A stretch of DNA of 64,000 bases from an uncultured Clostridia bacterium (GTDB lineage Bacteria; Bacillota; Clostridia; Oscillospirales; Acutalibacteraceae), in the NCBI GenBank assembly GCA_944380845.1, contig CALWIU010000067.1, positions 1-64,000 on the forward strand. The letters run 5' to 3'. This document shows positions 17,167 to 26,944 of this stretch, piece after piece. Position 1 is the first letter of the stretch. Each line of letters starts with the position of its first letter. The translations under genes and the position numbers were made by a program. Under the pieces are notes generated by a model. That model did not search any database. It saw only the letters and a list, made by a program, of their open reading frames with translations, and was not told where the DNA came from.

Positions 17167-17353
17167 TAGATTATAAGCATTATTTTCCCTTTACATGGGG
17201 GATGGTAACGCGGTGATCGAAGAAGGTATTTTTAGTCAAAACTGTGAAAGCAGGAATGGAGTTGATGCACAAGATACGAAATCTCAGGTTCGATGAGTTC
17301 CTTTGGGATTGAAATTGGATTTTGATTCTTGAAGAAAAGGAGAGGAAACTTTT
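17167..17353 (+). other. long 5' leader with possible 27-codon leader ORF
   Basis: The leader holds a GTG-initiated frame at 17213-17296 preceded by a GGGGGATGG stretch; it would encode a polar peptide with no similarity that I recognise. No riboswitch motif was identified. The AAAAGGAGAGG ribosome binding site of the giant gene lies at its end. Confidence 0.35.
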
Positions 17354-20300
17354 ATGAAAGCGACAAAAAAGATCCTCAGCGTATTCCTTGCGGTTTTGAT
17401 GGCTTGCACCTGCCTGACGGGTACATTGCCCACCATTGCCGGCGCAGCCGCCACAAGTGGGCAGTGGAATGCGTTGAGGGACGCGGTCACGGCTGCGGGG
17501 TCGGAACTGAGCACCGGTAAGTTCAGTGTGTCCGGCGGCGAAAGCTCGACCAAGCGCACCATTACGGATAATTCCGCAACCGGTGCGATCTTTAATGTGG
17601 TTGACGATCTTTATACGATCATCAGAGCCGAAATGGGAACGGGAGCTAATTCCAACTATAACTATCCCGCCGAGCTGAACAGCCGGATGGACAGTGTTCT
17701 GGCGTCTAATCTCGGTTCTCTGTATGCCGGTCCGGCGAAGACCGCGCTGGACGCACTGGTGGACGAGATTGTCAATAACAGCAATTATTCAAACACCAGA
17801 AATAACAAATTTGACCGGGAGCAGGAAGGCGGCTATCCCGCCGGTCCGAGCGCTCCGGCTGCTGTGAATATCACCGTTTCCCGTTCGCTGGAAAATGCGA
17901 TTCTCAGCTATGCCGCCATCGAAGATGTTCCTAATACGGTAGAGCTTTCTTACCGCATTACAGTCAATTCGACGGTTCATCGAATTGATACGGATCGGAC
18001 GGAAGGTGGCGGCTGTCTCGAAGATGAGAAGAAATTCTATCACCGCGTTGCCTGGCAGCATTTCTCCGGCATGAGCATTTCTCGCAATGTTTCTACCGGC
18101 AATCCGGATCTGAGCGCGCTGAAAGCCTATTTTGATTATTTTACCACGGAGCAGATTGCTGTGGATCCTTACACGGCTTATACCTTCGAGACGCGCGATC
18201 AGCTGCAGGCTCTGGTAGATCAAAATACAGCTGTTCAGGCTGCTTTGAGCGATGCCGGCATCAACACGGCAATCATTAACAAGTTTGCACAGGTCAAATA
18301 CGGTGCATCCGGCACCGGCGTCGTTGACGCATGGACAAGAGAATGTGCTTCTGCTTTGACTTATTATGCGAACTTGGATAAGGTCGAATATCTGAACGAC
18401 AATATCATGCCGCTGGATGAGACGCTTTTCAATTCTCTGGATTATGAAAACGGCCCGGCAGTGGATGATTCGCTTCGTGAGCTGTATAACACCGGAAAAT
18501 CGAACTATGATTTTATGGAAAATACGGTTCGCGTCGATTATGTTACCGCTTATAATAAGTATATTGAGCTGAACGGCTATCAGCAGTCTGCCCTTCAGAC
18601 CAAGCTGGCTGCTCTCAAATACTATATTGATTGCTGGGATCTGGCCGCTTTGAAGGCTGAGATCGACGCGTATCTGCCGCAGCATCCGGTGGAAAACATG
18701 GAGCAGAAGACCGACGCAGAGGTCACTGATGTTTACACCATGCTGAGCGGCTATGTGAATACGATCAATTCTTATTCACAGGCAGTGATCGATTGTGTCT
18801 TTACGGATGGTACCGACTATATCACTTCTGTCCGTGAGGCGTATCGGGTGGAAATGGTCGGCAGAGAAGCCGAAGCACAATTGCTGCCTTACGTCAATTT
18901 CTTTGCTCCTTATATTGAACAGTATGAAAACGGTATGCTCCCGCAGTATTCCAATGCGACCATCCGTGATAAACTGATTCCTGAAGCGACACAGAAATTC
19001 GCGGCGTTCCAAAACACCTATACTTCTTACGCCAGCCAGCTTCCCGAGGGCTATCTCTCTCCCTTCGCGGAGTACGGCGATCGTATTCAGGCTTATGTAA
19101 ACGCTCTGCCCCAGCAGATTCTTTCTGTTGTGACCGCCGAGATTGACAATGTCATCAACATGGTCGGTGGTTGGGATAAAGTCAGCGCCGGCGGCGTGAT
19201 TGTCAGCGCTTCGACTTATCAGATCGTCAAACCCGCCGTTGATCTGGTGGAAGACGATATGTATTCCTATCTGTTGTCCAATTATTCCAGTCTCGTTTCT
19301 TCTGAACTGAGAGCGAAATACAACGCGCTTTCTACCATTGTTCAGCAGGCGGATGAGTATGTTGCCAACTTCCTCGATCGTTTCCAGCATATGGAATATG
19401 ATGCCGCAACCGGATATTATACCATCCGTGAGGGCGGTCTTGCCGGTGATCTGGCGCGCGTGGAAGGTGAAGACTACACCGTTGATAACAAAGCGCTGGA
19501 AACCTTAATTGATAAGATTGATATCTTCCTGAGTTCCTCCGAATTTACCGATCTCATGGCGCAGATCATGGAGAACGGCAATATTGAGGACAGTATGTTC
19601 ACCGATGAAGACGGCAATGTGATGGATCTCAACGAATTTATCTGGAGCATCCTGAACAAAAATCTTTTCACCGATGAAATCATTACAACGATCATGCAGG
19701 CGTTCTACCCGATGATCTATACCACCATTATGGACATGATCCCAGAACTGCTGGCGAGCTACAATCCAATGGATCTGGGAAGCCTGGGTGTTTCTGATTT
19801 GAGAGGCACACTGTGGCTGTATTTGAATGGCGACAGAGGCTCTGCAACCTATGAATCCCTGTTCAACCAGTTGGGTATTCGCCTGACACCCACCACAATG
19901 GCTGCGTCGCCGCTGATTGCAAATTATCCTGCTGTTAAGGCCGCTTTGGAAAAGGGCGCCGATAACAACGAGCAGGATCGCAATGACTGGGATGAAGTCG
20001 ATTGGGAGAACATGACCTGGGGCGTTACCGATTACGACTCCTTTGTGGCTGCCATGGCGGCATGTCTTGATGGTATTTCCCCGCTTTTGAGAACACTGCT
20101 TGCCAATACGTCTTTAAACGCCAGAGTCAACAACGCCGCCTATGCAAAGGCTGACCTTGAGTATAAATTTCTTTTCTGGATTCCCTATGAGCTGTCGGGA
20201 CTGGCAAGTGCGAATATCTCAATTCCCGGCATTGACGGCTTCCGTCAGCTGATTATCCCGATCTATGAGGCTTTGGGGCTGACCCGTGAAAGCGGTTACA

Positions 20301-23300
20301 GCTTCGCAGTTCCCTCACAGGGCGCTTCGACTGCTGAAATTCTCGACTGTATCTTGTCCCCGATTCTTGAGCTGGTCAATCGTATGACCAACGCACCGCT
20401 GGATACGGTCATGAAGATGCTGCCGAATCTGATGTATGGTTTGATTACCGATCAGATTACGGCGTTGATCGGTGCGATCAATCTGAACATCCATGCTGAA
20501 CTGGAACTGGATGTCGATGGCGGCTCGCTGGGTGAAGCGATTACGCAGTTGATCGTTAATGCGGTTGAAGGAAATCTGAAATTTGATGTTCCGCTGAATG
20601 TCGGTGAGCTGCTGGGCGGTTCTCTTTCCGATATGCTGCCCTTCGATCTGACCGATATCAATGCGATGATCGATTATATTGTAAGTGAAGTTGCGGGCAT
20701 TTCTCTTGATGTTCCCACGCTGAACTCCGGTGCTATTGTTGGCGCAGCGGATTTGCAGCGCAATGTCTTCAGTTACCGCCCGAGCGGTACGCGCAACAAC
20801 TTTGTTGTTGACCGTGCTGATTTGCTGTGGGTCCTTTGGGATTACATTGCCACAGCTGTGGGCAACAGAGATTTCCTGAACCAGATTTTGACTTTGGCTT
20901 CTCCGGATGAACCGATTGAGCTGCCTGAAATGGTCTATGATATTCTGGATAACCTTTCCATGCAGCCCGATCAGGCGCTTGCAGCCGTTACAGAGCTTCT
21001 GGTGCCCAATGTGGATGAAAACGGCAACGGCGCTTATGCGATGACTCCCTATGAGTGGTATACGACTGATATGGGCGTCAACGACGCGGTATCCGCTGAA
21101 GATTTCGCGTACGCTTATTTGAATTATACCAATGACTGGACCGAAGCTGCCGCTCTCGGCGTGGTCAGCAATCTGGATGCGGTTCTTAACGATGTCCTTG
21201 CTGGTTCCGCAGATGGGCAGACAGCGGGCGATCTTGTTAACAGCTTGCTGAATTCTCTGTTTACCAATGCGAACCTGACGGCTCTGATCAAGGTTATGGC
21301 TGAGAATCTCGGAGCGCTGGGAACCGGCGCCATTGGAAACCTGATCCGCGATAAGTTTGATGTGGATATGGGGATCTGGACTGCGCAGTACGCTGATCTC
21401 TTCGCTCTGGAAGAGGTGCCGGTATTCGATCAGGCAACCATCGACCGCGCGCAGGCGCAGCTTGGCGCGTTGACCGGTGAAGCCGATGCCGACGGCAATA
21501 TTCAGTGGTCTCTGAACGGTGCGCCTCTGGTAGATGGCGACCGTGAGCAGTTTAAGTCTGCTATCATCCTTGTTATGAGCGAGTTCGCTCCGTTGTTCAA
21601 CAAAATTTTGCTGGGCGAAGATATCGAGCTGTTTGACGGCGCGATTCAGGTGATCGGCTATGATACCTATGACGCAGCCATCATCCCGCTGGTGGAAGCG
21701 CTTGGTGTAGACGATGCTTTAACGCAGACAGAATTTGCTGCCAATTATTCCAACGATGCCGACGCTGGTCTGGAATACATCATTGATACGCTTTTCGCAA
21801 AATTAGATGAATTTACTGCCGGCGACATGGTCGGCGAGATTCTGGATGTCCTTCCCGGTCTGCTGTACTTCCTGCAAAGCGGCGGCCTTTCGGACTTTGT
21901 TCTGAATCTGGCACATCCGCTGCTTGTTATCCTTGATGCGGTTCGTCCGATCTTTGATCTGGATGTAAACAGCTTGCTTCAGGGCGTTATCGATGAGGCT
22001 GCTGCCGGCACAAATGAGAATTATGATCCTGAGGATGAAGATCGCTACATGATCGACATCACCAATCTTGATTTGAATGCTGTTTATGCTCTGGTTGAAG
22101 CGTTCACCGGCATTGAGGTTTCCGAACCTCTGTCCTACGCCATTGAAGGTCTTGTGAAATACAGCGGTGTTGAGGATGTCGCGTCGAAGAGCGTCTTCCT
22201 TGGCAATACCAGAAAGACCATTACCTTCTCCGGCGACAGACATGACGGGCTTACGGCTGAAGAGCAGAAGCTCTATACCAGAGCGGACACTTTGACTGTT
22301 CTGATCAGTCTGGTTCTGGATCTGGCAAAATATCCCGGCAATGCGGAAAAGATTGACGCGCTGATCGGCGACGATTCCAATATCATGCAAACGATCGTTG
22401 CGTTGCTTGACTATGATGCTTCTGCGCTGGTTCCGTCCGAGCCTGACTGGTTCTATATGGTGGAAGCTGCGCCCGATGCTGACAGTCTTGCGGACTTCAT
22501 CGCTACCAGCGAGGATCGTTCCGCTGAAAACATCTCTTATGTGTATTACACGCAGCAAGATAAGAATAAAGAAAATCTCTGGTCGCAGGCAACTGCGGAA
22601 GCGCTCAGCGCCAACCTTGCCAAACTGGTTGACACCATTCTGGTCGAAACCAGCGGCGCTGATCTGAATACAACGCTGGCGAATCTGTTCGCCGAGGCCA
22701 ATATTTACAGCGATTACACCATTGCGCAGATCGGTCATCTGCTTGCCGGTCTTCTGACAGAAGTTCCCGAAGCGTATCTTGATCTGATTGGTGTTGTTGT
22801 TGATGCGGATCTGAGCTACTATGATCAGTTTACCGCTGAACCCGATGAATCGCTGAAAGCAAACACCCTGACGAAGGATGAATTTGCTGAAAAACTTGCC
22901 GAACTGGTTAAACCCGCCAGCAAGCTGCTTGACTGGTTGCTCTTCGGCAAAGACATGAAGTTCTTCTATGGCATGGATGGCACCGACGCTCTTGTCGTTC
23001 CCGGCAACAACGGATATCAGACCGGTCTTGCCCCGATCCTTGAGGCGTTGCAGATTGCTGCTCCTGCTGCTGAAGAAGGCGCGACGACTGAAACCATGAT
23101 CGTTCCCGTGATCAACGCGGTTTTGAACAAGATTGATGAGATCGTCAACGCCGGTGAAGAGCAGAATGCCCTTCAGGTAATTCTGAACCACCTGCCCAAT
23201 ATTCTGTACTTCCTGAATGCGGGCGGTTTGACAACCTCTGTTGACAATCTGCTTTTGAGTGTCAACGGTTTGTTGGCTGCTGCGGCTCCGCTGACCGGCA

Positions 23301-26300
23301 TGGAAGGCAATCTGAATGATCTGATCAATCAGTTGCTTGCCGATGAAGGCATTGCGGTTGATTTGAACGATCTGAGCTTCGGCGCCGTGGCAAATATCGT
23401 CACTGAGCTGACCGGCATTGAGATTCAGGATGCCGTGGCTCTGACGGTTACCGACAACGAAGGCAACGAAGTCAACTGGAATTATCTGGATGATATCTTC
23501 CTTGGCAAACTGGAAGAAAATACAGAAACCGTTACCGGCATGACTTCTTACCGTGCCGTTATGACTGAAAAGGCGCAGGCTGATTTGATTACGATTCTGC
23601 TGTGCTCGGCACTGGATATCGTGAAATACGACGCCAACAAAGAGCCCTTAACCGAACTGCTCGGCGCCGATGTATACGACACGATCATGACACTTCTGAC
23701 GGTCGATACTTCCAAGTATGAGCCGAATGATCCGAACTGGTTCTATATGGTTGATCCCGCTCCCGAAACCGACGAGGAAAAGAGTGCGGTAATCGCTGAC
23801 AGCGCGAATCTTTCCGGCGCTACCATCTCTTACATCAGAGATGCGTATAAGCAGGACGGCAACCTCTGGACAACTGCTTCTGCTGATTTCCTGAGCAAAA
23901 ACCTTGTCGTGATCATTGATATGATTGTTGAAGCGAAGAAGGGCGCCGATTTGAATACGGTGCTGGCAACCGAGTTTGCGAACGGCAAACTGTACAGCCA
24001 GTATAACCTGGATCAGCTTCGCAACCTGATCGGTGGTTTGCTTGCCGAAGTTCCCGACCTTTACCTTGATTTGATTGGCGTTGTCCTTGACGCAGACCTG
24101 AGCTATTATACTGACTTTGCCGCAGCGGGCGAAGTTGACGAGTCCCTGAAGGATGTTATCCTGACGAAGGAAGAGTTTGCACAGGGTCTTGCTGAACTGA
24201 TTGCTCCTGCCGCACCCGTTCTTGACTGGGTACTCTTTGGCAAAGACATCACTGCTTTCTATACCAAGGAAGGCGACGATGCTCTGGTTATCCCCGGCAA
24301 CGACGGTTACAAGACCGGCCTTGTTCCGATCCTTGAGGCTTTGCAGATCGAAGCGCCCGATCCCGCTGATTATGAGAATCCCGGCGTCGAATCGATGGCA
24401 TCTGATGTGCTGCTTGCGATCATGAACAAAATTGACACCATTGTCAATGCCGGCGACGGCGAGGCTGCACTCCAGACGATGCTGGATATGCTGCCCAATA
24501 TCGTTTACTTCATCAATGCCGGCGGTTTGACTGCTTCTGTCAACAATCTGCTGCTGGGCGTCAATGTCCTCTTTGAAGCGGCAGCTCCGCTGACCGGTCT
24601 TGACGGAAATGTCACCGATTTGATCAACGGCCTGCTTGCCGATGAAGGCATTACCCTGGATCTGAATAATATCAACTTCTCAACGATTTCTGATGTCTTG
24701 GCTGCTAAGCTGGGTCTGTACATTGAAGACGCAGTCTCTGTTACGACAGAAGACGGCGAATGGAACTATCTGAAAGACCTGTATGTCGGTCAATTGGTTG
24801 ACAACACCGCGAACAGCGTATCCGGTATGGATTCCTACATGGCGGTTCCCACCGAAGACGGCACCACGCAGAGAGATGTTCTTACGGTTCTGCTGTGCGG
24901 CGCACTTGACATCATCAAGTATCCGGCTAATGAGCAGGTTCTTGTCGGCTGGTTCGGACAGAATGTCTATGATGGCATCATGAATGTTTTCGCCCTGAAG
25001 GGTGACGGCGCTTATCAGGATGTCAGCTGGATGTATACGGATGGCGAAGGCAATATTCTTGACGAGTACAAGGATAAGATCTTCTCCCCCTTGAAAGACC
25101 TGAACGGCACTTTCGATTATGGTTACGACGAGTACTGGACGAGAGAAAAAGCAACTTATGTTGCTGAGAACCTGAACGACTTTATCAATGGCTTGATTAA
25201 GTTGCTGGGCGTCGAGATCGATGGCATCAACCTTGAAAATCTTGGCGACATCATCAACCAGCTGATTGGCGATAACCTTTACACCAATGAAAATGCGGCT
25301 GCTCTTGCAAAGGCGGTTGCCGACCTTGTAGCGCAGTTTGCAGATTACGGCGATGGTTTGATCACCGAAGCGTTGAAGGAAGTCCTCGGCGTTGATTTGA
25401 CCGTTTATGAGAAATACGCGAGCGGTAACTATGACTTCGGCATTGAATCCGGCAACAGAGATCAGTTCGCTGATGCAATTGTTGAACTGCTGATGCCGCT
25501 TGAGCCGATTCTCAAGGTCATTTTGACCGGTGAAGACCTCAAACTTCTGGTTGACAAAGATGGCAACACCGCAGTTACGATTTACGGCGGCGAGGGTTAT
25601 AAATATGCGATCATTCCGCTGCTTGAAGCATTTGATCGTGATAACCCGAATATTAAGACGCCGGAAGAGTATATCGCTGATGTCAATGCTGATCCGGAAG
25701 CTCTGGTTCGTGACATTCTGACGCCTGTCTTCGATGTTCTGGACTATGTGCTTGCTGATCCGATGAACCATCTGCTTGAAGTTATGCCGTCTCTGGTGTA
25801 CTTCATCAACTCCAACGGTGTGGATACGGTATTCAAGAATGCCATCCACCCGGTCACTGAAATTCTGACGGCGATCGAGCCGATCACCGGTCCGGTGAAC
25901 CTGTATGATGTGATCGGTATCGACTTGTCCACCATCGACTTCAATTATCTGGCGCAAATGCTGCTGGATATGCTCGGTGAAGGCATTGGCGCGGAGATCG
26001 CTCCTGCCGCCATCAACGCCATCGCTGACATGACCATGGGCAAACTGGTCACTTACACATCAAAGAACGGCAATCCTGCCGTCACGATGGAATATGTCGA
26101 GGGCGACGCCAGCCTGGCAGGTTCGGCAGATATGCTGACTGTCCTGCTTCGCTTCGCACTGAAGTGGATCACCCTGCCTGAGAATCAGGAGACGGTAAAG
26201 GCTCTGATTTCCGAGAACATTCCGAATGCCGAGACGGCTGAGTATGTCCTTGGCACTTACGAGACCCTTTGCACCTATCTTGATAAACCGCACGGCATTA

Positions 26301-26608
26301 ACATGATGCTTGGCGTTGTGTACTATATCTTCTACGGTTTGGATATCGCAGTCGGTGAAACCAATGAGTGGTTCGATGATGTCAACGGGAAGTGGCAGTT
26401 TATCATCAAGCTGTTCGATGGCGCGGATTCTGACTATCTGTCCAACTTCGGCGATGCGCTGCATAAGCTCTTCGGATTTACTGAAGATGTAATCGACGAA
26501 GAAGGCATTGCTTCCAACGGTTTGATTGCTTTCTTCCAGAAGATCATCAACTGGTTCAAGGCGATTATCGAATGGATCAAGGATCTGTTTGCCGGTATCG
26601 GTGGCTAA
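17354..26608 (+). CDS. giant secreted repeat protein, 3084 aa
   Basis: A single uninterrupted 9.25-kb gene of unrecognised family. A Sec signal peptide (KILSVFLAVLMACTCLTG, cleavage near GAAA) begins it. Residues about 40-880 are helical and non-repetitive. From about residue 890 onward the protein is built of divergent repeats of 420-490 residues. Each has an LLTVLLxxALDI start, a PNWFYM block, a DEFAEKLAEL...LLFGKDxxxFY block, a GYxxxxxPILEAL block and an LPNILYFLNAGGL block. There is no LPxTG, lipobox or transmembrane anchor. The end is an aromatic amphipathic helix, LIAFFQKIINWFKAIIEW, like that of the gene at 4967. It is Leu/Asp/Asn/Ala-rich and poor in Cys. A role as a cell-surface scaffold, adhesin or layer protein is inference. 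Confidence 0.8.
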   Translation: MKATKKILSVFLAVLMACTCLTGTLPTIAGAAATSGQWNALRDAVTAAGSELSTGKFSVSGGESSTKRTITDNSATGAIFNVVDDLYTIIRAEMGTGANSNYNYPAELNSRMDSVLASNLGSLYAGPAKTALDALVDEIVNNSNYSNTRNNKFDREQEGGYPAGPSAPAAVNITVSRSLENAILSYAAIEDVPNTVELSYRITVNSTVHRIDTDRTEGGGCLEDEKKFYHRVAWQHFSGMSISRNVSTGNPDLSALKAYFDYFTTEQIAVDPYTAYTFETRDQLQALVDQNTAVQAALSDAGINTAIINKFAQVKYGASGTGVVDAWTRECASALTYYANLDKVEYLNDNIMPLDETLFNSLDYENGPAVDDSLRELYNTGKSNYDFMENTVRVDYVTAYNKYIELNGYQQSALQTKLAALKYYIDCWDLAALKAEIDAYLPQHPVENMEQKTDAEVTDVYTMLSGYVNTINSYSQAVIDCVFTDGTDYITSVREAYRVEMVGREAEAQLLPYVNFFAPYIEQYENGMLPQYSNATIRDKLIPEATQKFAAFQNTYTSYASQLPEGYLSPFAEYGDRIQAYVNALPQQILSVVTAEIDNVINMVGGWDKVSAGGVIVSASTYQIVKPAVDLVEDDMYSYLLSNYSSLVSSELRAKYNALSTIVQQADEYVANFLDRFQHMEYDAATGYYTIREGGLAGDLARVEGEDYTVDNKALETLIDKIDIFLSSSEFTDLMAQIMENGNIEDSMFTDEDGNVMDLNEFIWSILNKNLFTDEIITTIMQAFYPMIYTTIMDMIPELLASYNPMDLGSLGVSDLRGTLWLYLNGDRGSATYESLFNQLGIRLTPTTMAASPLIANYPAVKAALEKGADNNEQDRNDWDEVDWENMTWGVTDYDSFVAAMAACLDGISPLLRTLLANTSLNARVNNAAYAKADLEYKFLFWIPYELSGLASANISIPGIDGFRQLIIPIYEALGLTRESGYSFAVPSQGASTAEILDCILSPILELVNRMTNAPLDTVMKMLPNLMYGLITDQITALIGAINLNIHAELELDVDGGSLGEAITQLIVNAVEGNLKFDVPLNVGELLGGSLSDMLPFDLTDINAMIDYIVSEVAGISLDVPTLNSGAIVGAADLQRNVFSYRPSGTRNNFVVDRADLLWVLWDYIATAVGNRDFLNQILTLASPDEPIELPEMVYDILDNLSMQPDQALAAVTELLVPNVDENGNGAYAMTPYEWYTTDMGVNDAVSAEDFAYAYLNYTNDWTEAAALGVVSNLDAVLNDVLAGSADGQTAGDLVNSLLNSLFTNANLTALIKVMAENLGALGTGAIGNLIRDKFDVDMGIWTAQYADLFALEEVPVFDQATIDRAQAQLGALTGEADADGNIQWSLNGAPLVDGDREQFKSAIILVMSEFAPLFNKILLGEDIELFDGAIQVIGYDTYDAAIIPLVEALGVDDALTQTEFAANYSNDADAGLEYIIDTLFAKLDEFTAGDMVGEILDVLPGLLYFLQSGGLSDFVLNLAHPLLVILDAVRPIFDLDVNSLLQGVIDEAAAGTNENYDPEDEDRYMIDITNLDLNAVYALVEAFTGIEVSEPLSYAIEGLVKYSGVEDVASKSVFLGNTRKTITFSGDRHDGLTAEEQKLYTRADTLTVLISLVLDLAKYPGNAEKIDALIGDDSNIMQTIVALLDYDASALVPSEPDWFYMVEAAPDADSLADFIATSEDRSAENISYVYYTQQDKNKENLWSQATAEALSANLAKLVDTILVETSGADLNTTLANLFAEANIYSDYTIAQIGHLLAGLLTEVPEAYLDLIGVVVDADLSYYDQFTAEPDESLKANTLTKDEFAEKLAELVKPASKLLDWLLFGKDMKFFYGMDGTDALVVPGNNGYQTGLAPILEALQIAAPAAEEGATTETMIVPVINAVLNKIDEIVNAGEEQNALQVILNHLPNILYFLNAGGLTTSVDNLLLSVNGLLAAAAPLTGMEGNLNDLINQLLADEGIAVDLNDLSFGAVANIVTELTGIEIQDAVALTVTDNEGNEVNWNYLDDIFLGKLEENTETVTGMTSYRAVMTEKAQADLITILLCSALDIVKYDANKEPLTELLGADVYDTIMTLLTVDTSKYEPNDPNWFYMVDPAPETDEEKSAVIADSANLSGATISYIRDAYKQDGNLWTTASADFLSKNLVVIIDMIVEAKKGADLNTVLATEFANGKLYSQYNLDQLRNLIGGLLAEVPDLYLDLIGVVLDADLSYYTDFAAAGEVDESLKDVILTKEEFAQGLAELIAPAAPVLDWVLFGKDITAFYTKEGDDALVIPGNDGYKTGLVPILEALQIEAPDPADYENPGVESMASDVLLAIMNKIDTIVNAGDGEAALQTMLDMLPNIVYFINAGGLTASVNNLLLGVNVLFEAAAPLTGLDGNVTDLINGLLADEGITLDLNNINFSTISDVLAAKLGLYIEDAVSVTTEDGEWNYLKDLYVGQLVDNTANSVSGMDSYMAVPTEDGTTQRDVLTVLLCGALDIIKYPANEQVLVGWFGQNVYDGIMNVFALKGDGAYQDVSWMYTDGEGNILDEYKDKIFSPLKDLNGTFDYGYDEYWTREKATYVAENLNDFINGLIKLLGVEIDGINLENLGDIINQLIGDNLYTNENAAALAKAVADLVAQFADYGDGLITEALKEVLGVDLTVYEKYASGNYDFGIESGNRDQFADAIVELLMPLEPILKVILTGEDLKLLVDKDGNTAVTIYGGEGYKYAIIPLLEAFDRDNPNIKTPEEYIADVNADPEALVRDILTPVFDVLDYVLADPMNHLLEVMPSLVYFINSNGVDTVFKNAIHPVTEILTAIEPITGPVNLYDVIGIDLSTIDFNYLAQMLLDMLGEGIGAEIAPAAINAIADMTMGKLVTYTSKNGNPAVTMEYVEGDASLAGSADMLTVLLRFALKWITLPENQETVKALISENIPNAETAEYVLGTYETLCTYLDKPHGINMMLGVVYYIFYGLDIAVGETNEWFDDVNGKWQFIIKLFDGADSDYLSNFGDALHKLFGFTEDVIDEEGIASNGLIAFFQKIINWFKAIIEWIKDLFAGIGG
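20808..26460 (+). repeat. four to five tandem in-frame repeats of about 1.26-1.47 kb
   Basis: Repeat starts, taken at the xADLLTVLL motif, fall near 20808, 22283, 23579, 24868 and 26124; the last is partial. The two central units are closest. Both contain matching segments such as YLDLIGVVxDADLSYY, LPNIxYFxNAGGLT and AAAPLTG. A more divergent unit can be traced upstream from the YDSFVAAM segment near 20027. The divergence between units argues for old duplications rather than an assembly artefact. Confidence 0.8.
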
Positions 26609-26622
26609 TCCTGTTGCGCAAT

Positions 26623-26683
26623 GAGGGAAACTTCCTTACGGTTTCCCTCTCTGCCGCCCGGTCTATGCCGGGCGGCAATTTTT
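26623..26683 (+). terminator. tandem terminator hairpins after the giant gene
   Basis: GAGGGAAAC/GTTTCCCTC at 26623-26649 is followed by GCCGCCCGG/CCGGGCGGC at 26653-26676 and then AATTTTTC. Confidence 0.88.
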
Positions 26684-26685
26684 CT

Positions 26686-26720
26686 GCAAAAAAAACAGCC
26701 ACGCTTTTGCGTGGCTGTTT
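26686..26720 (-). terminator. second minus-strand terminator hairpin
   Basis: AAACAGCCACGC and GCGTGGCTGTTT form a stem with a TTTT loop. On the minus strand it is followed by a run of T residues, so it backs up the terminator at 26743-26786. Confidence 0.7.
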
Positions 26721-26742
26721 CTGTTCTTTCAGGGACTGGGCA

Positions 26743-26786
26743 TAAAAAAATAACCACCGAAGTTGGTAAACCAAAGCTTCGGCGGT
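26743..26786 (-). terminator. terminator of the tRNA-Thr transcript
   Basis: On the minus strand ACCGCCGAAG pairs with CTTCGGTGGT, followed by TATTTTTTT. It begins five bases after the tRNA 3' end. Confidence 0.85.
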
Positions 26787-26791
26787 CATCT

Positions 26792-26867
26792 TGGAGCTAC
26801 TGATCCGATTCGAACGGACGACCTGCTCATTACGAGTGAGCTGCTCTACCTGCTGAGCCACAGTAGC
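26792..26867 (-). tRNA. tRNA-Thr (anticodon CGT), CCA encoded
   Basis: The minus strand reads a full cloverleaf: acceptor GCTACTG/CAGTAGC, D-stem GCTC/GAGC with AGCAGGTA between, anticodon stem GCTCA/TGAGC with loop CTCGTAA (anticodon CGT, reading ACG threonine codons), and T-arm GTCCG-TTCGAAT-CGGAT. The discriminator T is followed by an encoded CCA. A terminator follows closely. Confidence 0.96.
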
Positions 26868-26944
26868 ATCATGTGCACCATTCAAAGGTGCTTTTTATTT
26901 TATCATATCCCGTATGAATTTGCAAGGGCTTTTTTGAATTTTCT

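Noticed and set aside
17167..17353. c-di-GMP riboswitch in the leader of the giant gene
   Set aside because: The GEMM-type conserved blocks were not found, so no call was made.
21803..25957. Long minus-strand frames (462 and 425 codons) inside the giant gene
   Set aside because: They follow the repeat structure of the sense gene and show no independent motifs, promoters or ribosome binding sites.
20808..26460. Repeat array as an assembly artefact or a CRISPR-like array
   Set aside because: The units are long, in frame and clearly diverged from one another, with no short identical repeats and spacers.
26743..26867. Integration site of a mobile element at tRNA-Thr
   Set aside because: No integrase, no direct repeat of the tRNA 3' end and no foreign-looking gene block adjoins it.
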